From a bacterium (GTDB taxonomy: Bacteria; SAR324; XYD2-FULL-50-16), in the NCBI GenBank assembly GCA_024275165.1, contig JAJRZQ010000035.1, positions 1-32,092 of the forward strand: DNA of 32,092 nt. Reading direction: 5' to 3'. Positions 24,451-32,092 of the stretch are shown piece after piece (positions within the stretch are counted from its first letter, which is position 1; each line of letters opens with the position of its first letter). The translations under genes were made by a program, and so were the position numbers. A model generated the notes under the pieces. The model ran no database searches and was not told where the DNA came from. It was given only the letters and a program-made list of their open reading frames with translations.

Positions 24451-27400
24451 ATGAATCAGTCCGTTGCCCCCTTCGATTTTTTAGACCACTTTCGCCAACA
24501 AAGCCCTCAATTTAGCGAGGTAACCCAAGCCAATCTCGCTTTAAGGAAAAAAGAACTCTCCGCTTACTTCCAATCCCTCTATCAAGAATTCCGCGCCGCC
24601 TCTGCCGAGCGTGCCTTAAACGAAAGCAACAGTTTCGACCTCTTAGATCAACATACCGCATGGATGGATGCCTGGGTCACCTTCACCTGGGAATTCGCCC
24701 AACAAGAAACGGGCCCCCTAAGGCTCTTGCTCATCGAAGAAAGCCAACAAAAGTTGACCTACTTTAGCCAGAGCCTGCCCGGCAAGCAGGCAATGGTGCA
24801 GGACTTAAAAGAATTTCTCTACAATGAGCAGGGGGAACCCAACCCCCTGGACCCAGCCGAGTTCACCTATTACTCCAACCAACTCGAAAACTTGATTCGT
24901 CAGACTCAAGCCTTAGAAACCGAACACACAACCCTCGCCCAAAGTCTACCCCGTTTAAAAGCCTACAAAAAACCCTTAAAAAAAGGCCTGCCCTTTTGCG
25001 TCTTCGCTCGAGGGGGCTATGGCCGAGGGGAATTAAGCTTCAGTTCGGATGTGGATTTAGCCTATTGCCTCAATCAGGCCGATTTTTCCCCCACGGAATA
25101 CTTGATCTTGCAAGAACGGATCAAGCGTTGCGAAGAACTCTTTCATGACCAAGGCGGGGACATCGCCAGTCAATATTTAGAACTGGGAGAAGATTTCAGC
25201 CGCTTCAAGGAAAAAGCGGCCTTGCACGCCCTACCCGCGATCTTGGAAGGGAGGCTGTTGATCGGCAAACAGCAGGTCTTAGAGCAGCTTAAGTCAGAAA
25301 TCCAAAAAGCCATTCCCCTAGAACGAATGAGCCTCTGGCTCATGGAGCAGCAACAGGCCCTCATCCCAAAGGGCAACGACCAGTTGCAAGTCAAGGAGGG
25401 TTGGGGCGGACTGCGCCATTTACAATACAGCCTTTGGCTTGCCTTGATCTTTTTCAAACCCACTCAATCGGGGTTTCGGCCTCTGTTGCGCCTCTTGGAA
25501 AAACGAGGTCTCTTGCCCCCCGTGGACCGTCAACATTTAGAGCAGGCCTTTGAGTTTTACTATGGCTACCGAAATTTTGTAGGGCTTTTTGAGTTCTACC
25601 GCCCCCTGTTGCAAGAAATGGGAGAAGAGCAACTCGCGGCCACCCCCCCTGAAAAAGACCTCATCAACGATCATGGGGGAAGGGCTTTTTTAAAGCTGGT
25701 CCAACGCTTTACCACCATTGACGACCTGGACCGCTTTCGCATCTTTTCCATGAAAAAGGTGGCGAACCTGAGCATCGGGCTAACCCAATCCCTTTCCGAC
25801 CGTACCGTGGTTGAAAAGCTGAAATACTTTAAGGTCTACAAGCATTTGGGTACGGGCCAGATCCATCACCTCGTTGATTTAAAGGGCAGCACCCCCCTAA
25901 AAAGGCAAACCCGCGACCAGCTTGAACAACAAATCCAAAACATCTTTAAGGAGTTCCCTCCCCTCTTTGAATTGTTCATCTACCTCGCTCAAAGAGGGCT
26001 AAAACTGCACCCCCGCTTGACCGGGGCCTTTTCTTCCCGCTTGCCTTGGCTTTTTGCCAAAAAAGAACAAATCCCAACCCAGGAAGCCAAGGAATTTATC
26101 TTTCAACTTTTTCAAGCGGAATTCGCCCATATCGCGATCAGCCAAGCTTGGGAAATTTCCCTGCCCCTGCAACGGAGTGGAGAGCATCAAAGCCTGTTGG
26201 GTTTGTTTCTCCCCGAAGCGGATCAGATGCGCTATCTCTTGCGCAATCTCAATATTCACGCCTACCCCCTTTGCGAACATAGCCTATTGGCCTTAGAGCA
26301 AGTCGAAACCGAGGTTAAGGCTCTGAAAGAGCGTGAACCGGAGCTATGGCACTTTATTGGGAAAAATGACATTTTTGCCTTGAAATGGGCCACTTTTTTC
26401 CATGATTTGGGAAAAATCAACCCCTACCGAGACCATGAACTCCTCGGGCCCATTTTATCGACAAAACTTCTACTCGAGCTCGGTTGGGATGAAAACGACA
26501 GCACCTTAAACCTCATTCGCCTACTGATTCGCCACCATCAATCCGTGGTTCGCTTTAGTCGCCTTTCGACCTATATTGATGTGGGGATTGTCAAGTTTTT
26601 TGGGCTCACCGAGCGTGACCCGAGGCAAATGATCCTGCTTTACCTCGTCAACCTCGCTGATTTTAAAAGCGTCAACCCACGCATTAAGGAGCAGGCCGCC
26701 CATTTAGAAGACTTCTTTAATAAAACCTTAGAAATCTTAGCCGAGGTCAAGCAATCCATGGGGAGCCACCCCTTGAGCGAAGTGGTGGAAAACTTCTTAG
26801 AAGGGCAAATAAAAAAATTGAACCAAGCCGTCGTACTCGAACTCCTTTTAAAACATTGCATCCTCAACGGCTTGGATCAGGCAATCTTTCATCCCCTTGC
26901 CGCAAACTACCCTAAGGAATTAAAGGCGCTCAAAAAAGAACAGAGCGAATTGGGCCGCTCTCTTCATTTTCTCAGCTTAGGGGAATTGGATGAAAAAAAT
27001 CTCGCGCGCCACCGGCAAAACTTCCAGCGCATCTTGACCCGACATTTCCCGGCTGAAACCCTGCGCCCCCTCTCGGGCCAGGAAGAGACCCATTTGAGTT
27101 GGTTTTTTACCAGCGTGCCCAACCGTTATCTTTTATCCATGAACCCCCAGGCCCTTGCCGGTCAGATTATTGATCTCGCCGACCACCAAGACAAGCGCAT
27201 CCGCTTCTCCTACACCAAGGGGCAAACAGGAGAATATGACACCCTGCTGTTTACCGGTGCCGCAAAATCCCACCTGCAATCCAAGGTCGGCTTTCTTTTA
27301 GGCCAACTCGGTTACAATATCGAAAACGGCAAGATCAACCCGGTCTATTATCAAAACGGGCAAAAGGGGCTGGTCGGCTTTTTCCAATTCAGTCGCTTAA

Positions 27401-27831
27401 AAGAAGAACGAGAGACCTTAATGAGCGAATTGGAAAACCACATTGAGCACTTGCGACTCCCCCAGCTTTACAACCTGGCAAAAAAGCTGCACAAGAAGAC
27501 AAACATTCAAATTCAGTTTATCCCAGAAAAGAAAAAAGCCTACCTGGTTCAAGAGGATGAGCAAGGTTATTTTACGCGCAAAAAAACGGAAAAAATCGCC
27601 ATGAAGGTCTCCCTCTTTGACCAGCCCTATTGTTACTTCAAGCTCATGGCGGCCTTAGAGGCCTTTGACATCTATCCCTCACAGGTGACCATCACCACCA
27701 TCGGCAGGCAGATCATTGATTATTTTTACATTCGGCCCGATGAACAAGAAAAGGTGCAGAGCGAATCCTTCCAAGCGGTCTTGCAAGAATACCTGCAATC
27801 CGAAATTAGCAACCAGAATTTAAATTCATGA
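24451..27831 (+). CDS. glnD: PII uridylyltransferase / uridylyl-removing enzyme (GlnD-like), long form
   Basis: 1126 residues, against about 890 for E. coli GlnD. GlnD senses glutamine and uridylylates or deuridylylates PII. Order seen: an N-terminal extension plus helical region, then the nucleotidyltransferase site GGYGRGELSFSSDVDL near residue 188 (about 95 residues later than in E. coli). Next come a helical PII-UTase domain, an HD domain with FFHDLGKINPYRDHELLG near residue 650, and two C-terminal ACT domains (from about 890, and from about 1035 to the end). Both catalytic centres look intact. No Shine-Dalgarno is evident; the ATG at 24441 is out of frame. The stop overlaps the start of hom. 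No glnB, glnK or amtB gene is visible. Confidence 0.88.
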   Translation: MNQSVAPFDFLDHFRQQSPQFSEVTQANLALRKKELSAYFQSLYQEFRAASAERALNESNSFDLLDQHTAWMDAWVTFTWEFAQQETGPLRLLLIEESQQKLTYFSQSLPGKQAMVQDLKEFLYNEQGEPNPLDPAEFTYYSNQLENLIRQTQALETEHTTLAQSLPRLKAYKKPLKKGLPFCVFARGGYGRGELSFSSDVDLAYCLNQADFSPTEYLILQERIKRCEELFHDQGGDIASQYLELGEDFSRFKEKAALHALPAILEGRLLIGKQQVLEQLKSEIQKAIPLERMSLWLMEQQQALIPKGNDQLQVKEGWGGLRHLQYSLWLALIFFKPTQSGFRPLLRLLEKRGLLPPVDRQHLEQAFEFYYGYRNFVGLFEFYRPLLQEMGEEQLAATPPEKDLINDHGGRAFLKLVQRFTTIDDLDRFRIFSMKKVANLSIGLTQSLSDRTVVEKLKYFKVYKHLGTGQIHHLVDLKGSTPLKRQTRDQLEQQIQNIFKEFPPLFELFIYLAQRGLKLHPRLTGAFSSRLPWLFAKKEQIPTQEAKEFIFQLFQAEFAHIAISQAWEISLPLQRSGEHQSLLGLFLPEADQMRYLLRNLNIHAYPLCEHSLLALEQVETEVKALKEREPELWHFIGKNDIFALKWATFFHDLGKINPYRDHELLGPILSTKLLLELGWDENDSTLNLIRLLIRHHQSVVRFSRLSTYIDVGIVKFFGLTERDPRQMILLYLVNLADFKSVNPRIKEQAAHLEDFFNKTLEILAEVKQSMGSHPLSEVVENFLEGQIKKLNQAVVLELLLKHCILNGLDQAIFHPLAANYPKELKALKKEQSELGRSLHFLSLGELDEKNLARHRQNFQRILTRHFPAETLRPLSGQEETHLSWFFTSVPNRYLLSMNPQALAGQIIDLADHQDKRIRFSYTKGQTGEYDTLLFTGAAKSHLQSKVGFLLGQLGYNIENGKINPVYYQNGQKGLVGFFQFSRLKEERETLMSELENHIEHLRLPQLYNLAKKLHKKTNIQIQFIPEKKKAYLVQEDEQGYFTRKKTEKIAMKVSLFDQPYCYFKLMAALEAFDIYPSQVTITTIGRQIIDYFYIRPDEQEKVQSESFQAVLQEYLQSEISNQNLNS

Positions 27832-29138
27832 TGAAGCAATTGAATATCGGCCTCTTTGGTTTAGGAACCGTCGGCCAGGGGGTGATTGAGCAACTGGGCG
27901 AAAACCAAGCCTTGATCAAAACCCGCGCAGGGTTAAAGATTCAAATCAGCAAAGCGGTCACCCAAAACCCGGATAAAAAAAGAAGGGTTGACCTCTCCGG
28001 CATTGCCGTCTCGGGCGACCCCGCCTTTATTTTGGACGATCCCTCGATTGATCTGGTTTTAGAGTTGATCGGCGGTACAAAAGAGGCGAAAGAAATCGTG
28101 CTTTCCGCCTTGGAAAAGGGTAAATCCGTGGTCACGGCCAACAAGGCCCTTTTAGCCGAAGAAGCGGGGGAAATATTTCAAAAGGCCTATCAATCTAAAG
28201 GATTGTTTGGTTTTGAGGCGAGCGTGGCCGGGGGCATCCCCATTTTAAGAGACCTCCGCGAAGGCTTCAGCGGGGAACGGATCACCGCTATTTCGGGGAT
28301 CATCAACGGAACGGCCAATTACATCTTAACCCAGATGAGTAAAGAGAATAAGGACTTTGCCACCGCCTTGAAGGAGGCCCAAGAGGCAGGCTACGCCGAG
28401 GCCGACCCGACCTTTGATATCGAAGGGGTTGATACGGCGCACAAGCTTTTAATCTTAATGAAACTTGCCTTCAACGGTCTCTTTAACTTTGCGGACCTTT
28501 ATATTGAGGGGATCACCAATATTGAGCCGATTGATATCGAGGTCGCTCAAGAGTTTGGATTTGTCATCAAGCTCTTAGGCACCGCAAGAGCGCAAGCAGG
28601 GGCCTATGAAGGGCGAGTCCACCCCTGTTTGGTCGAGGCGGAAAGCATGTTGGGCAATGTCAATGGAGCCTTTAACGCCGTCGAAGTCTTCGGCAATTTT
28701 GTGGGCCACACCCTAGCCTACGGCAGCGGGGCCGGCAGTCACCCGACCTCTTCTGCCGTGGTGGGAGATATCATCTCCATCGCCAGGCAATTGAAGGTCG
28801 CGGGTCAGGCTGTCATCCCTCCTCTTTCCGCGGATTTAAACCAACTCCGCCCTTTACCGATCCTGCCTATGGAGCAGGTGATCTGCCCCTTTTACCTCCG
28901 TTTTACGGTCGCGGATCGGGTAGGGGTTTTAGCCGAAATCACCCGAATTTTAGGCGCTGAGGGTATTTCCATCGGCAGCATGCTGCAAAAGGAACGCTCT
29001 AGTTCTCAAGGGCCTGTTCCCGTTATTATTTTTACCCACAAAGCTAAAGAGGAAGCGATTCGACGCAGTTTAAAAAAAATCGACCACCTGGAATTCATCG
29101 CGGAATCCACCAAGGTGATCCGCCTCCATGAAGGCTAA
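27828..29138 (+). CDS. hom: Homoserine dehydrogenase
   Basis: 436 residues. It reduces aspartate semialdehyde to homoserine with NAD(P)H, the branch to threonine, methionine and isoleucine. Features: Rossmann start NIGLFGLGTVGQGVIEQL, VVTANKALLAEEAGEIF, the catalytic block FGFEASVAGGIPILRDLREGFSGERITAISGIINGTANYILTQM, AQEAGYAEADPTFDIEGVDTAHKLLIL, and a C-terminal regulatory ACT domain (FTVADRVGVLAEITRILGAEGISI). It lacks a fused aspartokinase. The ATG overlaps the glnD stop (ATGATGA; the second ATG, at 27831, is also possible), indicating a glnD-hom operon that pairs nitrogen sensing with amino acid synthesis. Confidence 0.97.
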   Translation: MMKQLNIGLFGLGTVGQGVIEQLGENQALIKTRAGLKIQISKAVTQNPDKKRRVDLSGIAVSGDPAFILDDPSIDLVLELIGGTKEAKEIVLSALEKGKSVVTANKALLAEEAGEIFQKAYQSKGLFGFEASVAGGIPILRDLREGFSGERITAISGIINGTANYILTQMSKENKDFATALKEAQEAGYAEADPTFDIEGVDTAHKLLILMKLAFNGLFNFADLYIEGITNIEPIDIEVAQEFGFVIKLLGTARAQAGAYEGRVHPCLVEAESMLGNVNGAFNAVEVFGNFVGHTLAYGSGAGSHPTSSAVVGDIISIARQLKVAGQAVIPPLSADLNQLRPLPILPMEQVICPFYLRFTVADRVGVLAEITRILGAEGISIGSMLQKERSSSQGPVPVIIFTHKAKEEAIRRSLKKIDHLEFIAESTKVIRLHEG

Positions 29139-29226
29139 AACACAGCTATTTTGCGGGGGATGCTTTTTTCTCTTGCCTGAACCCTACCTAGGGCTTATTT
29201 TTTAGTGTCAAACCCACAACGATCAA

Positions 29227-29883
29227 ATGAATTCAGAACATATCTCTACCGACCTCGTCCCAAACACGAGCCGAATCGAAGACTTTTTCTTTCACAGCGC
29301 GGATTATGTCTATCGCCACCGCTTGGCCTTTATCCTGCTTGGGGTACTTTTACTCATCACGGTCTTAGGCGTTTACGGGGGCTATCAATACCAAGAAAAC
29401 CAGGCAATCCAACGGGCTGAGCGGCTTTATAGCTTGCAGCAACAGATGAGCGAGGCTGATTTCCTGCAAAATCAAGGGGCTGCCTTAGACCGCTTTATCA
29501 AAGAAAATCAGGGGAGCGCTGAGGCGCACATTGCCCTGTTGCAGCGCGCCAACCTGAGAAGCAAGGCGAATCAGTTGATCAAGGCGGAATACGATTTAAG
29601 AACCCTCCTCCAAGAGATGGACCCAAAAGTCAACCTCTACCCCTTAGTCGCCATGTATTTGGCCAATATCCTCAGAGATCAGGAAAAACCGGAAGAGGCC
29701 TTGTCCCTCTTGCTTGAAGCCAAAGCCAAACGAAACAGTGAAGTGATTTTAATTGAGTTGGGAGAAATCTACAGCTCCTTAAATCGCCCTCAAGAAGCCA
29801 AAGAAGTACTCAACGAATTAAAGGGGCAATTCCCCAACAGCCTGTTTATTGAACGGGCAAACCGATTACTCGAACTCATGTAA
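29227..29883 (+). CDS. Membrane-anchored TPR protein (YfgM-like)
   Basis: 218 residues. A cytoplasmic N terminus of ~35 residues, one membrane segment (LAFILLGVLLLITVLGVYGGY), then an exported helical region with TPR-like helices (about residues 60-215: AIQRAERLYSLQQQMSEADF, AEAHIALLQRANLRSK, EALSLLLEAKA, VILIELGEIYSSLNRPQEAKEVLNELK). The plan matches YfgM-type proteins that associate with SecYEG and periplasmic chaperones; I am unsure of orthology. The start has no strong ribosome-binding site. The omega-like gene follows after nine bases and ispG after that, so the three probably form an operon. The 29139-29226 spacer holds a weak CCCTA-CC-TAGGG stem before CTTATTTTTT that may end the hom transcript. 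Confidence 0.72.
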   Translation: MNSEHISTDLVPNTSRIEDFFFHSADYVYRHRLAFILLGVLLLITVLGVYGGYQYQENQAIQRAERLYSLQQQMSEADFLQNQGAALDRFIKENQGSAEAHIALLQRANLRSKANQLIKAEYDLRTLLQEMDPKVNLYPLVAMYLANILRDQEKPEEALSLLLEAKAKRNSEVILIELGEIYSSLNRPQEAKEVLNELKGQFPNSLFIERANRLLELM

Positions 29884-29892
29884 GGATTCCAA

Positions 29893-30147
29893 ATGAAATA
29901 TCTCGACTTTATTGAAGACCATCTTCACCCCGGCCCCATCAACCAATTCGATAAAATCAGGGTCCTCGCTCACCGCGCGAAAGACCTCTACGCGGGAAAA
30001 AACTGCCTCATCGGAGGGATGCGCAAAAGAAAACCAACCGCTCAGGCTCAGGTCGAGTTCAATCACGGCCTGATTACCCCAAAAATTGAAGAAGTTGACC
30101 CTGAAACCTTACGCCAAACTTACCTAGACGAAGATTCCGACGACTAG
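29893..30147 (+). CDS. rpoZ: RNA polymerase omega subunit-like protein
   Basis: 84 residues. The central region INQFDKIRVLAHRAKDLYAG fits the omega motif (NRFxLVxxAAxRARxLxxG), and KRKPTAQAQVEFNHGLITP fits the later conserved block (KPTVxALxEIxxGxI). Omega (RpoZ) binds the beta' subunit, assists RNA polymerase assembly and contributes to the ppGpp site. An insertion (KNCLIGGMRKR) and a very acidic tail (DEDSDD) differ from typical members. It follows the TPR gene by nine bases and precedes ispG by 12. I am fairly, not fully, sure of the assignment; no gmk or spoT neighbours are present to support it. Confidence 0.62.
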   Translation: MKYLDFIEDHLHPGPINQFDKIRVLAHRAKDLYAGKNCLIGGMRKRKPTAQAQVEFNHGLITPKIEEVDPETLRQTYLDEDSDD

Positions 30148-30159
30148 CCCCCCGGCCCG

Positions 30160-31872
30160 ATGGAATTCTTAGCCTATCCTACCACCTCTCGCCGCTCTTT
30201 AACTAGACAGGTTGAAATCGGGAACCTAAAAATAGGAGGGCACCATCCCATCTTGATTCAGTCGATGCTCGTTTGCCCCGTGACAAACCTAGACCGGGCC
30301 TTTAATGAAATCACCGCCTTGGCACGGGTCGGCTGCCCTCTCATTCGCGTTACCACCCCCAGCTTAAAAGAAATCGAGGCCACGGCCCGACTTAAAACTC
30401 GCATGGCCGAGGAGGGATTGAATATCCCCTTGGTTGCCGATATTCATTTCAATGCCGCCTTAGCCCCGCAAGCGGCGGAAGTCTTTGAAAAGGTGCGCAT
30501 CAACCCGGGAAACTTTGCCGACCGGCCTAAAAACTCCGGCAGCCAAGCGAATTTAACGGACTCTGCCTTTAGGGCGGGAAAAGAAGAATTCAAAGAAAAA
30601 CTCACCCCCTTGCTCGAGGTCTTAAAGAAAAAAAAGCGAGCCTTACGCATTGGGGTCAACCACGGCAGCTTGAGTGAGCGCATGATCCTCCGTTATGGAG
30701 ATTCCCCCCTAGGGATGGTGGAGTCGGCCTTAGAAGCCATTCAACTCTGTGAGGAGCAAGGGTTTTACCAAATCGTCGTCTCCTTAAAATCCTCCAACCC
30801 CTTGGTGGCGCAGCAAGCTTATCGGCTCTTGGATGCCCGGCAACAAGAAGGGAAAAAATACCCCCTGCATTTGGGGGTGACCGAGGCCGGGGATGGTGAA
30901 ATGGCCCGAGTCAAGAGCCTCATCGGAATCGGCGGGCTCTTGCGCGACGGGATAGGGGATACGATTCGGGTTTCTCTAGCTGAAGATAGCGTCAACGAGA
31001 TTCCCTTTGCCCAACAAATCCTCTCCGCTGTATCTGGGCAAGCACCTAAGACTACCAAGCCGACGACACCTATCCGCCGCCCCTTAGGGAGTTATCGCTA
31101 CGGCTCCCAGCAGGCCCGATTCGGTACGCTCGCCCTAGGCCCCCCCAACCCCGTCCGCATCGGGTTGGAAGAAGGGGCCTTCATGCCCTTTAAACCGGAT
31201 TTTTTCTATCAAGAAACTAAAGACTCTCTGAGCATCTCCGGGCAATTCATCCCCCTCTATAACAATTTAGAACAGATTCCCCACGGTCATCTTTCCCAAC
31301 CCTTTGCCCTATCCAGCCCTCCCCCGCTCTTTGCCTTTCGTCGATTTTTGGCAGAGCGAGCCGCCGCCCTACCGCCCCTCGGCTTGCTTTTACCCTGCCT
31401 AAAGGGGGAACTTTCCCTGGAAACCGATCTCTCTCTGCTGCTCAGCGAGGGTTATTTTGATCTTCTTTTCCTTTCCAAAAATCAACCCTCCAGTTCGATT
31501 CAGCGATTGCAACTCTTTTTGCAAGCGACCCGTATCCAGTCCTTTCAGGCAGACTACATCGCCTGCCCCTCTTGCGGGCGCACTCTCTTTGATTTACAGG
31601 CCACCACCGCAAAAATCAAAGCAAAAACCTCCCACTTAAAGGGAATAAAAATCGGGATCATGGGCTGCATTGTCAACGGCCCGGGGGAAATGGCCGATGC
31701 CCACTTCGGTTATGTGGGCAGTGGGCCTGGAAAAATCGACCTCTACTTTGGGCAGGAGCGAGTCAAAAGAGGTCTAGAAGAAGATCAGGCGGTCGAGGCT
31801 TTAGTCGCCTTAATCAAAGAAAAAGGGGCTTGGGTCGAAGCGACTTCAAATTGGACCAGTAAAAACAGCTAA
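30160..31872 (+). CDS. ispG: 4-hydroxy-3-methylbut-2-enyl diphosphate synthase (long-form IspG)
   Basis: 570 residues, against about 372 for E. coli IspG. IspG makes HMBPP from methylerythritol cyclodiphosphate in the non-mevalonate isoprenoid pathway. The N-terminal TIM barrel carries IGGHHPILIQSMLVCPVTNLDR, VADIHFNAALAPQAAEVFEKVRINPGNF and GVNHGSLSERMILRYGDSPLGMVESA. The C-terminal Fe-S domain has the three cluster cysteines in CPSCGRTLFDLQ (near residue 468) and IMGCIVNGPGEM (near 503). Between them lies an extra domain (about 300-460) as in plant, Chlamydia and Bacteroidetes enzymes. The weak upstream site (CGGCCCG) makes the start less certain. The final codons and stop lie inside the repeat that begins at 31864. 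Confidence 0.93.
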   Translation: MEFLAYPTTSRRSLTRQVEIGNLKIGGHHPILIQSMLVCPVTNLDRAFNEITALARVGCPLIRVTTPSLKEIEATARLKTRMAEEGLNIPLVADIHFNAALAPQAAEVFEKVRINPGNFADRPKNSGSQANLTDSAFRAGKEEFKEKLTPLLEVLKKKKRALRIGVNHGSLSERMILRYGDSPLGMVESALEAIQLCEEQGFYQIVVSLKSSNPLVAQQAYRLLDARQQEGKKYPLHLGVTEAGDGEMARVKSLIGIGGLLRDGIGDTIRVSLAEDSVNEIPFAQQILSAVSGQAPKTTKPTTPIRRPLGSYRYGSQQARFGTLALGPPNPVRIGLEEGAFMPFKPDFFYQETKDSLSISGQFIPLYNNLEQIPHGHLSQPFALSSPPPLFAFRRFLAERAAALPPLGLLLPCLKGELSLETDLSLLLSEGYFDLLFLSKNQPSSSIQRLQLFLQATRIQSFQADYIACPSCGRTLFDLQATTAKIKAKTSHLKGIKIGIMGCIVNGPGEMADAHFGYVGSGPGKIDLYFGQERVKRGLEEDQAVEALVALIKEKGAWVEATSNWTSKNS

Positions 31873-32092
31873 GGTTACCAGATGGGCAGGGCTCGCGCAA
31901 GCGCTCGCCGGCAGGGGCCTGCCCGAATAGAAACCCAATGCCTCCGGCAGGCTGGGGCTGAGAGCCCCAGACCCCAGTGATTTTTTAAAAACAGGAACTG
32001 CCTACACGCCGAATCAACAGCTAAGGTTACCAGGCGGGCAGGGCTCGCCCGAATAGAAACCCAATGCCTCCGGCAGGCTGGGGCTGAGAGCC
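31864..32092 (+). repeat. Two copies of a ~150-bp intergenic repeat at the right edge
   Basis: Copy 1 starts at 31864 and copy 2 at 32016; copy 2 runs off the window. Both open with AACAGCTAAGGTTACCAG and share GGGCAGGGCTCGC, CCGAATAGAAACCCAATGCC, TCCGGCAGGCTGGGGCTGAG. Copy 1 has about 27 additional GC-rich bases in its centre (from 31896, GCGCAAGCGCTCGCC...). The start of the repeat coincides with the last codons and stop of ispG. Confidence 0.85.
31952..31970 (+). terminator. Hairpin after ispG, possible terminator
   Basis: CTGGGGCT-GAG-AGCCCCAG is a perfect 8-bp stem with a three-base loop. A TTTTTT run begins about ten bases further on (from 31981), so it could work as a weak terminator of the TPR-rpoZ-ispG transcript. 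The hairpin is part of the repeat unit and is partly seen again at the window end. Confidence 0.45.

Overview
The window is about 48% GC by eye, densely coded on both strands, with short spacers and several ATGA overlaps. It holds chromosomal housekeeping genes interleaved with signalling genes and shows no phage, transposase, plasmid, CRISPR, tRNA or rRNA signal. The gene set points to a Gram-negative, broadly proteobacterial organism: GlnD, RlmH, RsfS, anaerobic HemN, a YfgM-like TPR protein, SHP/DHC c-type cytochromes, lipobox lipoproteins, GspF, and HrcA/CIRCE control of groESL. An IspG of the long, inserted type and an omega-like RNA polymerase subunit are unusual for well-studied Proteobacteria, so I suspect a deep-branching or uncultured lineage. 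SAR324/Lambdaproteobacteria or delta-like groups are possible, but that is a guess.

Layout. (1) 125-2352, minus: a redox cassette of an SHP-type monoheme cytochrome, a DHC-type diheme cytochrome and a membrane histidine kinase, tightly coupled. (2) 2520-7503: a signalling cluster. It has a pseudo-receiver/HPt protein with a frameshift in a poly-A run, a divergent REC-histidine kinase, and convergent to that a REC-HD-GYP c-di-GMP phosphodiesterase and a periplasmic-binding-protein sensor kinase. (3) 7575-9114, minus: nadD-rsfS-rlmH, with the sensor kinase and HD-GYP genes continuing in the same direction. (4) 9255-11833, plus: a YcgR/PilZ-like membrane protein followed by a secreted PgaB C-terminal-domain-like glycoside hydrolase. 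(5) 11849-16777, minus: a Na+/H+ antiporter-family protein, a lipoprotein, hemN and gspF. (6) 16993-20294, plus: recA, then groES-groEL behind a clear promoter/CIRCE, followed by a terminator amplified into a four-copy tandem repeat. (7) An SMR efflux pump with an attenuator-like leader, and a convergent GH5 lipoprotein. (8) 22409-24339, minus: purQ and a cysteine desulfurase. (9) 24451-31872, plus: glnD-hom, then a TPR protein, omega-like rpoZ and long-form ispG. (10) An intergenic repeat family at the right edge.

A working model for regions 2-4: the sensor kinase reads a periplasmic solute and passes phosphate through REC/HPt partners to the HD-GYP enzyme, lowering c-di-GMP. A PilZ-type protein and a periplasmic or exported polysaccharide hydrolase would sit on the output side. 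This is inference from domains and proximity. The observations most worth a second look are the -1 frameshift/slippage site in the HPt gene (2669-2675), the mutually exclusive pairing in the SMR leader (20548-20602), the 41-bp tandem terminator array after groEL, and the PilZ plus PgaB-like pair.
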